Shown here piece after piece: positions 1-10,343 of a DNA stretch of 64,000 nucleotides. The DNA is taken from contig CM028382.1 in assembly GCA_013146195.2 (NCBI GenBank), forward strand, positions 118,557,023 to 118,621,022. Reading direction: 5' to 3'. The notes under the pieces were generated by a model. It was given only the letters and a program-made list of their open reading frames with translations. It made no database searches and was not told where the DNA came from. Each line of letters begins with the position of its first letter. Positions within the stretch are counted from its first letter, which is position 1. A program made the translations under genes and the position numbers. Source of the stretch: Codonopsis lanceolata. Its lineage: Eukaryota; Streptophyta; Magnoliopsida; Asterales; Campanulaceae.

Positions 1-2123
1 TAATTGAGGCCGAAAATGACTTAAAAGGCTAATCATTTAGCCCAGGATCAGGATTATGAGAATCTTGGAAAAAACTGATTTCTACACGCCTAAAGATATT
101 GCATCTGCATATTGCAAAGAAATTCTCATCTTCCGTTACACCTACTGCAGCGACTTACCATCTACTGTGACTTACCAATCTCTTACTCTTCAATGTTAAT
201 CACAAGGAGCATAAAAGCTAATCATCACAGCTGCCCAATAATGCTAACCCCAATTCCCTCTAATTTGCATCCATCCTTTTTTATTCTTCTCCAATTTTGA
301 AAATTATCAGGGTCCAGATCATACACAAACAACCTGATAGTCCTACTGCTCCATTTATTCCCAAACCACCTCCCCATAACCCAATGTTAATTCAATCTTT
401 CTTCATTCCCCTTTTCTAGAAGGTTATGTTAATAACTTTAGTTTTTCCATTTCCGAATCCCCTAACATTCCAAAAAAAAAAAACATATAATTCCTCTCCA
501 TCTATTTTCTGTTGAAATAACACTTGCACTGAATCTCTACTCCTATAGAATCACTATCCCTTTCAAAACCACCACACCTAAGCACAACACTGAATCTCTA
601 CTCCTATAGAATCACTATCCCTTTCAAAACCACCACACCTAAGCACAAGACAATGCTCTTCTCAATATACTCCCTCCAGCGTAGAAACTCAAAGAGACAA
701 ACGAGATTCAGGGGTTTACCCCAGCTTTCTATTTCTCATGTTGTATTATGATGCCTGATTTTGGTTTTAAACCTGCTTTGTATGACTCGTCATATGTTGC
801 TTATCATCCTCAATTCTTCCCCACAACTTAGAACCTCCTCTGCTTCTTCTGATGATTTATGTTATAATCATCACCCGTTATTGATTCATTTGCTAATCGC
901 TTTCTTTGAATTCTTCTTGCTATTCTTCACCGAACTCCTCCCTTGTGATCTCCTTGATTTTTCCCCCCATTTTTTAATTCTTTTTGCTCCATTCCTTTCA
1001 CTGCATGCCTAGAATCCCCTTCCATCTTGTGCATTAATGCATGTCTTCTTTTTTAGTTTTTTCTCTCGTTACAGTTTCGTTTCAGAGCTTTTTTTCTAGC
1101 TTTTTGTCACTGTTTCCTCTTTTTTACTTCCTTACTATCGTTGGTTTCCATGCATCTCACACCTCCCCCCTCGCATTTTTCTGAATTTCCCTAGTTTCTT
1201 TCTTGAAATCAAGCTGTATACTCCTCCGTTGTTCGTTATTGTGCCCTGATTTTTGTCTAACTTTATCTTAGTTGTCCATCTTTCTCAACATTCTTAATAT
1301 GAACTGTATATTCCTCAAGCCTTTGTGACTCATTATTGACATTAGGTTGTATGGATGATTTCGGTGGCATCAGGGCCTTCATTTGTATTCTGTTACAACC
1401 TAGTAACCACCAGAAACGAACTTGGTTCCTATCTATCCTTTGCTTTATTCAAACACCAACTATAATAAAAAAATAAATCACACAGCTATCATTATAGCTT
1501 AAGTCTCTCTAACATGTGAATCCATTACTCACATGTTAGTTCGATTTGGTTCCTCATATGGATCATTCTAGGACTGCATATCTTCTAATGGTAGGGATCA
1601 TGGGAAACTTCTCTTCTTATTGAATTCACAAGATGAGTTCAGAACCATTCAACCACTCAATTCTATTAAATGTATGCAAGAAGCAGGAGTATCAAAGAAC
1701 TTCAAATACCTTACAGAACCAACATTTCATTTTAAATTGAACTGAAGCCTAGAAAAGAAAACCCTCGTTCCATGAACTGGAATTACAAAAAACCACAATT
1801 ATAATAACTAATAATGAGACGGTATAAAGAAAAAAACTATCCATCAAAATGTAAACCAAAACAAAAGGCAAAAAGATTCCCAACTAACCAGAAGAAACAA
1901 ATATAAATTCAAGAACCCAAACAAAATTCTTGTATGCCAGAGGGAGAGAGAATGTGTGTGAGAGAGTGTGCGAGTGTAAGAGAGAGAAATTACCAGAAAT
2001 CAATCACACAGATAGACGCACAATATTCCAATTAAATACATCATAAACATTAAAATTTTCACAAACCCAAACAAAATTGAATATCACAAGAATTCAGGAG
2101 AGAGGAAAATTACCGGAGACAAA
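1..2123. other. Gene-poor AT-rich stretch
   Basis: I see no ORF, RNA gene or transposon terminus that I can defend here. The strand is rich in pyrimidine tracts and short A runs, and the open frames are short and lack recognisable motifs. It could hold introns or the 3' part of a gene starting on the minus strand near 2291, because two GTAATTT donor-like sites follow that ORF (about 2112 and 1994), but no downstream exon is convincing. Confidence 0.4.
527..648. repeat. 61-bp tandem duplication, two copies
   Basis: The 61-bp unit beginning CACTGAATCTCTACTCC at 527 is repeated without visible change from 588. The copies abut, so this looks like a recent simple duplication. No function is implied. 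Confidence 0.9.
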
Positions 2124-2291
2124 TCAATAATGGGGATGGAATGAGAGGAGGGTTTGGAATGGATGCGAAGATGGTATCCGCTGATGCTGGGATGTTCCAG
2201 GGTGATGTTGCAATCTGGGTGTCGAATTGAGGTTGTGAGATGCAGGCGAGTTGTTGTCATCTGGTTTGGGTTCTTCTTTCTTGTCAGTCAT
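2124..2291 (-). CDS. Short hypothetical ORF, possible first exon
   Basis: This 55-codon minus-strand ORF starts MTDKKEEPKPDDNN and continues with a Ser/His/Pro-rich stretch. I do not recognise a family. The case for it is context: a CT-rich leader and a TATA-like box lie about 115 bp upstream. A donor-like CCG|GTAATTTT sits only 12-16 bases past the stop, so the real product could be spliced in another frame or the gene may be broken. Part of the sequence (about 2201-2250) is repeated at about 2440-2496 in the same orientation with roughly 85% identity, so a second leader-like copy lies just upstream. It may equally be noncoding. Confidence 0.25.
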   Translation of the reverse strand: MTDKKEEPKPDDNNSPASHNLNSTPRLQHHPGTSQHQRIPSSHPFQTLLSFHPHY

Positions 2292-2403
2292 CGTACTGTA
2301 CAACGTCTAGACTGAAATGAGAACGAGAGAGATGGAGAGACAGAAGAGACGGATGAGAGGGTTTTCTGTTTCGAAATTAATGGGAATGGTGAAGCGATTT
2401 GGG

Positions 2404-2413
2404 TTTTATATAC
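2404..2413 (-). promoter_or_regulatory. TATA-like box for a minus-strand transcript
   Basis: The minus strand reads TATATAAAACCC here, followed after about 25-35 bases by a CT-rich leader and an ATG at 2291. Spacing fits a plant TATA promoter. AT-rich DNA makes chance matches common. Confidence 0.3.
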
Positions 2414-2555
2414 TAGTATTTGCTAACCAATTGGAAAATTCGACCGTTGCAATCTAGGAGTCGAATTGAGGTTGTGAAATGCAAGTGAACGAAGGAGAGG
2501 GTAGATAGAGGGGGTAGATTGAGGTGCGAGTGGAGATACTGGGCATTTAATAAAA

Positions 2556-2640
2556 GGGCAAATTTCAAGTGGGTACAATTTTAGAAACATGTTTTCATTT
2601 AGGACCATCAATTTTTTGGACATTTCATGTAACTACAAGT
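2556..2640 (+). repeat. Left terminal inverted repeat of Pack-MULE
   Basis: About 85 bp pair with 6629-6713 on the opposite strand. Conserved islands include AAATTTCAAGT, TGTTTTCA, ATTTTTT and GACAT. The outer limit is set by the target duplication at 2547-2555. Confidence 0.75.
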
Positions 2641-2687
2641 CTACAAATTGGTTGCCAAATGACAAAAATGCCATTAATGAAGACAAA

Positions 2688-3840
2688 AGGGCTGTTTTTC
2701 CAGATTTCATTAAGCAAAAAAATTCAAAAAATGCTGATGCCAAATCCAGGCATCAGGGCTGTTTTTCCAGATTTTCTTAAGCAAAAAAATTCAAAAAATT
2801 CTGATGCCAAATCCAGGCATCAGAGCTGTTTTTCCAGATTTCATTAAGCAAAAAAATTCAAAAAATCCTGATGCCAAATCCAGGCATCAAGGCTGTTTTT
2901 TTCAGATTTCATTAAGCAAAAAAACTCAAAAAATCCTGATGCCAAATCCAGGCATCAAGGCTGTTTTTCCAGATTTTCTTAAGCAAAAAAATTCAAAAAA
3001 TTCTGATGTCAAATCCAGACATCAGGGCTATTTTTCCAGATTTCATTAAGCGAAAAAATTCAAAAAATGCTGATGCCAAATCCAGGCATCAGGGCTGTTT
3101 TTCTAGATTTCATTAAGCAAAAAAATTCAAAAAATGTTGATGCCAAATCCAGGCATCAGGGCTGTTTAACATATTTTTGTAAGCAAAAAAAAATTCAAAA
3201 AACTCTGATGCCAAATCCAGGCATCAGGGCTGTTTTTCCATATTTTCTTAAGCAAAAAAATTCAAAAAATGCTAATGCCAAATCCAGGCATCAGGGCTGT
3301 TTTTCCAGATTTTCTTAAGCAAAAAAACTCAAAAAATCCTGATGCCAAATCCAGCCATCAGAGCTGTTTTTCCAGATTTTCTTAACCAAAAAAATTCAAA
3401 AAAAGCTGATGCCAAATCTTGGCATCAGAGCTGTTTTTACAGATTTTCTTAACCAAAAAAATTCAAAAAATTCTGATGCCAAATCTTGGCATCAGGGCTG
3501 TTTTTACAGATTTTCTTAACCAAAAAAATTCAAAAAATTCTGATGCCAAATCTTGGCATCAGAGCTGTTTTTCCAGATTTTATTGAGCAAAAAAATTCAA
3601 AAAAAGCTGATGTCAAATCTTGGCATCAAGGCTGTTTTTCCAAATTTTATTGAGCAAAAAAATTCAAAAAAATTATGATGCCAAATCTTGGCATCAGGAC
3701 TGTTTTTCCAGATTTTATTGAGTTAAAAAATTCAAAAAATTATGATGTCAAATCTTGGCATCAGGGCTGTTTTTAAAAAAATTCTTAACCAAAAAAATTC
3801 AAAAAAAGCTGATGCCAAATCTTGGCATCAGGGCTGTTTT
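2688..3840. repeat. Tandem array of ~67-bp hairpin units, 17 copies
   Basis: Each unit has an A-rich part (AAGCAAAAAAATTCAAAAAA), a 21-nt inverted repeat, and CAGGGCTGTTTTTCCAGATTT or a close variant. In the first nine or ten copies the inverted repeat is a 7-bp stem (TGATGCC with GGCATCA) around AAATCCA. In the later copies, from about 3405, the core AAATCTTGG lengthens the stem to 9 bp with a 3-nt loop. First hairpin 2735-2755, last 3810-3830. One copy (3004-3024) has TGATGTC paired with GACATCA, a double change that keeps pairing. Copies near 3272 and 3339 carry a mismatch. Short ORFs across the array arise from the repeat. Confidence 0.9.
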
Positions 3841-3959
3841 GACTGTCATCATTCTAGTAAACTGGCTTGTAAATGTACTTTCCATCTCAATTTAATTGTG
3901 TATCTAAGAACTTATGATCTAAAAGTTCATCTTCTAAGAAACAAGGAAATCAACAAGAA

Positions 3960-5064
3960 TGGTAGAGGAGGGATTAATAGAGTGGTCCACTTAAACAGAT
4001 AGAGCTCAGAGAACGCCCCATCGTCTCCTCCTTTAGAGGTAGCAGTGAAGTTAGTGTCAACACCAGCCAAGACCTTGAGAAATCCTTGGAAGAGAGCAAA
4101 CAGGTGAGCTGAGACCCCTCCAATAACCCAAAACTGCTCATTCCTCCACAAGTCATCTATCCTGACACCTCCCCATTGCATTTCCAGGATACTTGTTACA
4201 GCAATCGATATGCACATAAGCATGAATACGATACTAGCATAATTGCTTATCTGCAGATAATATGAGACAACTGTTAGCAGGAAACATTGAATTTAATGCA
4301 CAACAGCTAACCTGCCAGTTTTGAAACCCATAAACATTTAAAAACGAGTGAAAGAAGGGAAAATATAATTTTTATCACCATGTATGTGAAACAATTCTTC
4401 GACGCGTCTTACCTCAGGAACAAACTTCCCAGTAAGAAGACAGACAGCAGGCAGAGTACAGTAAGCGACCAAAGGAATAGATGTCAACGGATAGACAACA
4501 GAGTTTATATAAGAAAATCGCTCAAGTGGCTTCAAGCCATAGCCATAGCCATACCAAATTGGACAATGTCTGCTCAACAATATCTCAACAGATCCCAGGG
4601 CCCATCGTAAAACTTGGTGCAGACGATCTGAAAGATTAATGGGGGCTGATCCCTTAAATGCAGGTCTTTTAGGAATGCAATACACTGATCGCCACCCATG
4701 GCAATGCATCTTGAACCCAGTTAAAATATCCTCAGTCACAGAGCCGTAAATCCAGCCAACCTGGTAAATAGTAAGAATGTTGATGAGACAATATACATGA
4801 AATGTCCTACTTGTATGATAGATTCTAAGGCTAAGCTTCAACAGTTGACAGACACAGTCGTGACATACCTCTTTCCCCCATTCGGATTTATCTTCATAAC
4901 CACAACTAATGACATGGATGGCTTCTTTTAAGAGCGATGCAGAAGTTGCTCCTGGAGGAACTCCCCCATCTCTAGAAGTGTTGAAGCAATAACGACAGGT
5001 GATTGCCCAAATTTCTTCTCGAACTTGATCTGGGGCATCAGGGATGATTTTTCACTATCTATTC
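3960..5064 (-). pseudogene. CesA-like: Cellulose synthase (CesA) 3' exon fragment
   Basis: Cellulose synthase catalytic subunits polymerise UDP-glucose at the plasma membrane. Three exons of the C-terminal half are readable. The first (5064-4869) begins GIDSEKSSLM and includes KFEKKFGQSPV. The second (4760-4413) has VGWIYGSVTEDILTGFKMHC and the QVLRW motif of processive GT2 enzymes. The third (from 4250) has ISNYASI and ILEMQWGGV and runs into transmembrane sequence. Acceptor AG and donor GT sites are kept at the exon edges. Breaks: one base is missing in the LLEDG codons of the first exon (about 4970), shifting frame; GKFIVPE is shortened to GKFVPE; homology is lost near 3960 after KWTTLLIPP, about where the last membrane helices should be. 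The N-terminal RING, the DxD motifs and the 3' end are absent. It is a captured fragment, not a working gene. Confidence 0.88.
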
Positions 5065-5127
5065 CTGCAATCAGGATTCAAGTTAGCATGCACTAAAGGG
5101 GTCTGGGAGGGACGCCAATTATGAATA

Positions 5128-5241
5128 GAAGAAAGGAAATCTGAGTGAATTATAATCAAGCTTCAGACACGAAAGATTACACAATGACCTCAAGATTGCT
5201 CTTGGCCACTCTTTAATCTTGTTCTTGGATAAAATCAAAGC
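5128..5241 (-). pseudogene. LRR-protein exon fragment
   Basis: After an acceptor (TTGTGCAG) the minus strand reads ALILSKNKIKEW, then RAILRSL and NLSCLKLDYNSLR, ending at a stop. The spacing of Leu/Ile and the Asn positions match leucine-rich repeats (LxxLxLxxNxI), and the wording is close to my memory of the plant LRRC40-type intracellular LRR protein. The exon lies about 64 bp upstream of the CesA piece and about 890 bp downstream of the CYP51 piece on the same strand. The unrelated family implies a separate capture. The specific gene is tentative; the LRR fold is better supported. Confidence 0.6.
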
Positions 5242-6131
5242 CTGCACAATGAGTAAAAAACAATTAACTGTAAATACTGGGAACTGGAATTCTGAACTGA
5301 ATCAGCTAGGGTTTGGCAAGTTTCTTACAATGGTACAAACATCTTTCAAGTTTCTTATGAGATAAAAAAATCCATCATTAAGTACTTTCACATAGAAAAT
5401 TCAGTAAACCTTCACTCTAAGGATAACTTCATATATAGGATCAAAATTAACATTTGTAGTTGTCAAAAGAAATAAACTATCACAGTTACAAAGGCTAAAT
5501 ATCTTACATTCAGCAATGCACCACCCTTAATACATGTAGCCCAGTAAAAACATGACACGGGACATGAAGTTGGTGAATGGTCAATAATCAGATAATTGTA
5601 ATGTGAAAGTGTGTGAGACTGAAAATTGTTGATTTGGGTCTGACAGGAGTCAGTTTGTCAGTTTGTCAAACACATGCTTTGGGGACAATATCAAATTAAC
5701 CAAACAAGAAATATTCCCCATATCTCAAAGATGTTTCACCTAAGCATGCCATTGTCGTAAATCATAAATGCATTCGGTATAAACCCAAAATTGGAGAAAA
5801 TGTTTTACCTCAAGATAATCAGATGCTCAAGTTCATATTTTAGGTCCACCTCCCCGCTATCTCACCATTTGGAGAAATACTCATGTACAGATCAAGCAAA
5901 AGAAATGAAGAAGCCTCCAGTTTATGCTACAGTGGCCAAAGAAGAAGAATAAAAAAAGTAACAACAATGCTAATGCAGGTAATCATTGATCAATACCAGA
6001 CATAGTAATTTTTGTCTCAACAACTAAACCTGGCGGGATTTAGAATCTGGAAAGGATGATTGGGGAGACAAAATTTAGCACATGTTAAGGGAATATAAGC
6101 TGATAATAGGAATGCAAGTATGAGGAATTAC

Positions 6132-6345
6132 CTCAGTTTCAGAAATCATCTGATCGACATAACCTTAGAGTTTAGTGACCCTAAGAGCCTCAGTGAAGAA
6201 GCGAAACTGCTCATGCCTGACCGAAAAATCCACATCGAACATCACGCCCGGCCCAAACGTCGGCACATTGAACTGGTAAACCTCTTGCTAGCTCAGATCT
6301 GACTCCGAGGCCTTGAAGAAATGAGCTGAAACCTCTGGGCGGAGG
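6132..6345 (-). pseudogene. CYP51G1-like: CYP51 (sterol 14-demethylase) exon 1 fragment
   Basis: CYP51 removes the 14-alpha methyl group of obtusifoliol in plant sterol synthesis at the ER. The frame reads PEVSAHFFKASESDLS, a stop, QEVYQFNVPTFGPGVMFDVD, then EQFRFFTEALRVTKL, a second stop, and GYVDQMISETE up to a GTAATTCC donor. This is the B-C helix region of CYP51, including the family signature FNVPTFGPGV, and the donor lies where I expect the first plant CYP51 intron. The two stops replace the expected Gln (CAA to TAG) and Lys (AAG to TAA). The heme-binding Cys, ExxR and the membrane anchor are not present. It is the most upstream captured piece in the Pack-MULE. Confidence 0.85.
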
Positions 6346-6628
6346 GTGGAAGCTGTTGACTTGTTGAGCGATACATGTGAGGCAGTGACTATGTCTGTGT
6401 GAGAGAGCTGTGAGTCTATGAGTCTGTCTCTGTGAGTGAATGGCGGCGTCGCCGTGCCGGTTCTGGACTTTTGAGAGAGAGAGAGCGCGTAGAACTTTGT
6501 AGAAGAATGAGAAAGACCCAGAAGGCCAAAGGCACTGAGAGCAGCTCCAAAGCCTCAAAGGGGAGAGAGAAAACAGGGACATTGGAAGAAGTCGAGCATA
6601 AAAGGGCAATTATGTATTTTTATTCTAA
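6346..6628 (-). other. Leader-like segment inside Pack-MULE
   Basis: Between the CYP51 piece and the right TIR lies relatively GC-richer, repeat-free sequence with CT/GA-rich stretches on the minus strand. It could be a captured 5' region or promoter, but I find no TATA box or coding motif. The long minus-strand frame is in a different phase from CYP51. Confidence 0.3.
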
Positions 6629-6713
6629 AATTGTATCTAAGAGATATGTCTAAAAAATAGGTGGATTTATTTGAAAACATATTTCAAAAGATATACCGAC
6701 TTGAAATTTTTTC
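6629..6713 (-). repeat. Right terminal inverted repeat of Pack-MULE
   Basis: This is the inverted partner of 2556-2640, gapless over about 85 bp but clearly diverged. It is followed at 6714 by the 9-bp duplication. Confidence 0.75.
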
Positions 6714-7559
6714 TTGATAAAATTGGGTGTCAGGAGAAATGGGGTGGGTGGAGTATAATTTGGGGGTGCATTAATATACCCCTAAAATAAAGTCATCTCT
6801 TTTAAGTGGATTTTTACAAGGGATGGGCTAGCTGCGTCCCAGGAGCCTCTCTTTACATCCCTACAAAAAAAAAAATTATAAAAATATCATCTTTTGAAAT
6901 ATCAATATAGCCCCATGAACAAGTCACAACACCCTCAGCCGCACACATTATAATGTGTGCGGCAACTCTTAGCCGAACTCCACCTAAAACGTACGGCCAC
7001 TCCGAGTTAGACATTCGGTTCTAGAACCTGCGGTTCTTGGAGACAAATTGGAGGAATCGGATTCGAACCGTGAAACTTTATGGTTCGGTTCTGAACCGTG
7101 AATTACGGTATACGGTTAACCAAATTTTAATTATTTTTTTCTTTTAGGTTATAGATTTATTTAGTTTGATTTAAAAAAAAAAACTATCTTTAAACATTTG
7201 TGTAAAATATTTTTTGAATTTTTAAAAGTGACCAAAAGTCATTATTTTAATTTTGTGTAAACATTTTCTACCTTGTAAAATAATAAAAATATTTTTGTAA
7301 AAAAAACAAAGACGGTACCATGACAAATTTTATTAATAGTAATCAAAAATTACAATGAGGGGGATAACCAATGAACTAGAGTCAAATGAGTCTTACCTCT
7401 AAATTACAGTTTTTTCTAATAAATAAAAATTCTAATCTAAAAATTGCAATTAACTTACCGAAACGAGCGACGTAGTTCAATCGCTCCTGATCAATGAATC
7501 CTTATCAAATCCTTCCTCCTCCTCGGAAGTAGCTACCTTGTCTTGTGTTCGATTGGTTG
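6714..7559. other. Non-coding part of an old hAT-like element
   Basis: The segment lies just 3' (minus strand) of the hAT dimerisation domain. It includes GGTTCGGTTCTGAACCG-type inverted motifs near 7080-7100, which could be subterminal repeats of the hAT. No terminus or 8-bp duplication could be fixed. Confidence 0.3.
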
Positions 7560-8452
7560 TTTTAACTCAATCACTCACCAAAAGTTGAAATTATAAATTT
7601 CTTGGACTCAATTGAGATCTTCTTTCATCCCAAACGTAGCTGAACACGCTAAATGTATCTTCAACGGCGACGGTTGAGGCAGGAGCAGCTAGAATCTCCT
7701 TTGCAATTAATGATAAAGTTTGATAATTTTGGGTCATTATCGCCCACCACTTTAAAATATCAAAAAAAATTATAAGACCGAAATTAGTTGATAAATATAA
7801 ATCAGGGTTAATTGCATAAAAAACTCTGACCTATTTTAGTTTTTTCCTTTTGCACCATATGTGTTGTTTTTTTTTTTTTTAATTTTTTGCATATAAAACC
7901 TCAACCCAACTTTTTTTCCAATTAAAACTTTTCGCTAAAAACTTGTTAGTTTTTGTAACGAGAAGCTCGGACATTCAAGTGGCAGCCAATGTGGACTAGG
8001 CGGGAGAGCTTATGTCCATGTCATTCTTCCCACCAGAAACAATTTTGTTATAATAGTAATATTTTTAAATTTCAAAAACAACCCAATTTTTAACAAGATT
8101 TTAACAAATTTGAATGTAATATATACAAACCTTATACAATTGTTAAAATTTCAGAATTAATCTGACAGTTTGCATTGGAATTAGGGCTTTTCTTACTGTG
8201 TGCGATATATATCTTGATCATGTTTCTCATACATATCTCGATTTAATGACTTGGTTTTGAATTTTATTTTCATGTAATGATTAAAAAAATTAAGAGGGGA
8301 AAAAGTAAAAGAGTTATGCTAAATGGCTCAAATTAATTCGGATCAAAATATTTAAAGCTCCCTATATCATTTGAAAAAGGCATAAATATCTTCCTTTCCG
8401 CTCGTGGATGACGTCTTTTTGATACTATTTACTTTGCAGAGAAAGATTTTTT

Positions 8453-8870
8453 GGCTCCGTTTGTTTCGCGGAAAATGATTTACGGAAAGCGCTTTTTTTT
8501 CATTTTCCAGTGTTCGGTAGCCTTAGGAAAATATAATCAAGGTAAAAGATTTTCCAAGTCAACGAAAAATCAAGCTTTCTTTTCCGGAAAATGACTTACG
8601 GATTTATTTTTCGTAAGTCGTTTTCTGAATATTCGAGTACCCCTCGCGCCCTTCCACAATTACACATAGTTACATACACGTACAATATTTTACTCAAAAA
8701 TAATTTTTTTTTAAATATAAATTAAGTTTGTGCACATTATTTATAAATTATAATTTTAATAAATACCCACTACTTCCTAAAGTTAGTATCCATTATATTA
8801 TTTAAGAACGTCTCAAACATTATCCATTTTATTTTTGAAAACATTTTGTATATCAATTATCAAGTTTTTA
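8453..8870. repeat. hAT-MITE-like repeat, partial
   Basis: It begins GGCTCCGTTTGTTTCGCGG followed by GAAAATGATTTACGG, a terminus style common in short plant hAT elements. The part from about 8650 is similar to 15773-15990 inside the Copia element, so it is a dispersed family. The opposite terminus was not found here. Confidence 0.5.
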
Positions 8871-9220
8871 TATGTATTTGTGAGATTGAAATATTAAAAA
8901 AAAAAATATTTTACATTTAATATTTTACAGTTAATATTTTACGGTTCTACAGTTATTTGCGAAAATTAGTTACCTTTTTACTGAGACATTACGATTTTAC
9001 AGTTAATATTTTATAGTTTTACAGTTTTATGGTTGCGAAAATTTGTATTTGTATTTTTTTTCTTTTTAATTGTTATCGTAATTAACTTAATCAATTTAAT
9101 TTTTTTCCGACCCGTATTTATTTATTTCTTTTTAACTGTTATCGTAATTAACTTAAGCAATTTAATTTTTGTCTGGCCCGTTTTGTCCGGCCCACAATTT
9201 CGTATACAAATTATTAATTA

Positions 9221-9433
9221 ATCCCTCTGTTCCGGGTAAAGAGACCCCATTTGAAAGTCAATTTTTTTTGATAAAAATAATATTTTTAGTAATTCATTTC
9301 TACAATATCAGCTTCATTTATTGATAAATTTTCAAACTGGCGCCGTGTCATCAGCACGGGCAAGAGTATATATATATAGTGGTCTCCTAACGTGAAACAT
9401 TTCAAATAGATTTTTTGTCTGGAACGGAGGGAG
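9221..9433. mobile_element. Stowaway-like MITE, 213 bp
   Basis: Inverted ends ATCCCTCTGTTCC and CTCCCTCCGTTCC (reverse of the right end) are flanked by TA at 9219-9220 and 9434-9435. These are the terminus and target typical of Tc1/mariner-derived Stowaway MITEs. Confidence 0.75.
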
Positions 9434-10343
9434 TAATTGTTTTGAACACACGAATTAAGAAAAAATAATTGAATCTATTATAAATATTGATATAATATAT
9501 AATTTTCTTTAAAACCAAGTGCATGTGATTTTATCATTAAATTAACAAAAAAAAAATAAAGATAAAATGGTAAAAACAGTCAGGGTTCATTTTGAAATTT
9601 TAACAATTGTATGAGGTTTGTATTGCATACAAATTTGTGAAAAATCTGGTCAAATATTGAGTTGTTTTTTAAATTTAAAAATAAGACAAGGTTTATAACA
9701 AAATTATTTTTGTCGAGAAGAATAACTTGAACATGAACTCTCCCGCCCAGTCCACGTAGGCTGCTACTGGGATGTCCAGTCACCTTCCCGTTACAAAAAC
9801 TAACCAGTTTTTGACGAAAAGTTTTAACTGGAAAAAAAAAAGTTGGGTTGAGGTTTTACATGTAAAAAAAAATAATAATAAACACATGGTTCAAAACAAA
9901 AAAAACTAGAATAGGTCAGGGCTTTTTATGCAAACTCTATAAATCAAGTTCTAATGTACTTTCATCGCCTCGTGCTCGCTTTTGAGTTATTGTATTAATA
10001 AAATTATCTACCCAACAAAAAGGGTCATCTCTAAGTTGACTACTACTAGTACTACTAGTACCTACATTTTCATTACTAATATTAGTATCATAAATTGTGT
10101 TATATTTTTTAAAAAAGTGCATATAAAATATCTTTAACTTCATTTGAAACATTTGTTGGATTTGGAATAGGGTCAGTTGAAAATAAGTCAACGTCATCGG
10201 GGAATAAATTATCATAATAATATTTTAGCATTGCTTCTAAACCATCTTGTCCTATTTTAGGATCTAATATTTTATCTACTAAAAACAATGGTGGAATGTT
10301 CAAAAAATATTTTAGCCATATTATTCTCATATTAGCAATACAT

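Larger units (their letters stand above)
2556..6713. mobile_element. Pack-MULE carrying fragments of three genes
   Basis: The ends are imperfect TIRs of about 85 bp. The left end (GGGCAAATTTCAAGTGGGTA) aligns without gaps to the reverse complement of the right end (GAAAAAATTTCAAGTCGGTA). Flanking 9-bp duplications are TTAATAAAA (2547-2555) and TTGATAAAA (6714-6722), 8 of 9 matching. Long TIRs plus a 9-bp duplication are typical of Mutator-like elements. The inside lacks a transposase. It holds minus-strand fragments of CYP51, an LRR gene and a cellulose synthase gene, and a hairpin repeat array. Non-autonomous MULEs with captured host exons are called Pack-MULEs. The captured pieces share one orientation and keep splice sites, so a transcript starting near the right TIR could splice across them. 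The nonsense mutations suggest an old element. Confidence 0.8.
7805..9937. mobile_element. Non-autonomous MULE with ~365-bp TIRs
   Basis: TIRs are 7805-8170 and 9577-9937. Both ends contain GCATAAAAA followed shortly by CTGACCTATT, and both contain ACAATTGTTAAAATTTCA at their inner limit. A perfect 9-bp duplication TATAAATCA flanks it (7796-7804 and 9938-9946). The host sequence on both sides is one continuous hAT transposase frame, which independently proves insertion. No transposase is inside. It contains a Stowaway MITE (9221-9433) and a hAT-MITE-like segment (from 8453). Confidence 0.92.

Noticed and set aside
2688..3840. CRISPR-like array
   Set aside because: The units are continuous tandem copies with no variable spacers, in a plant genome, inside a transposon.
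6211..6609. 132-residue minus-strand ORF over the CYP51 region
   Set aside because: It is in a different frame from the CYP51 homology and contains no motif; it is a shadow.
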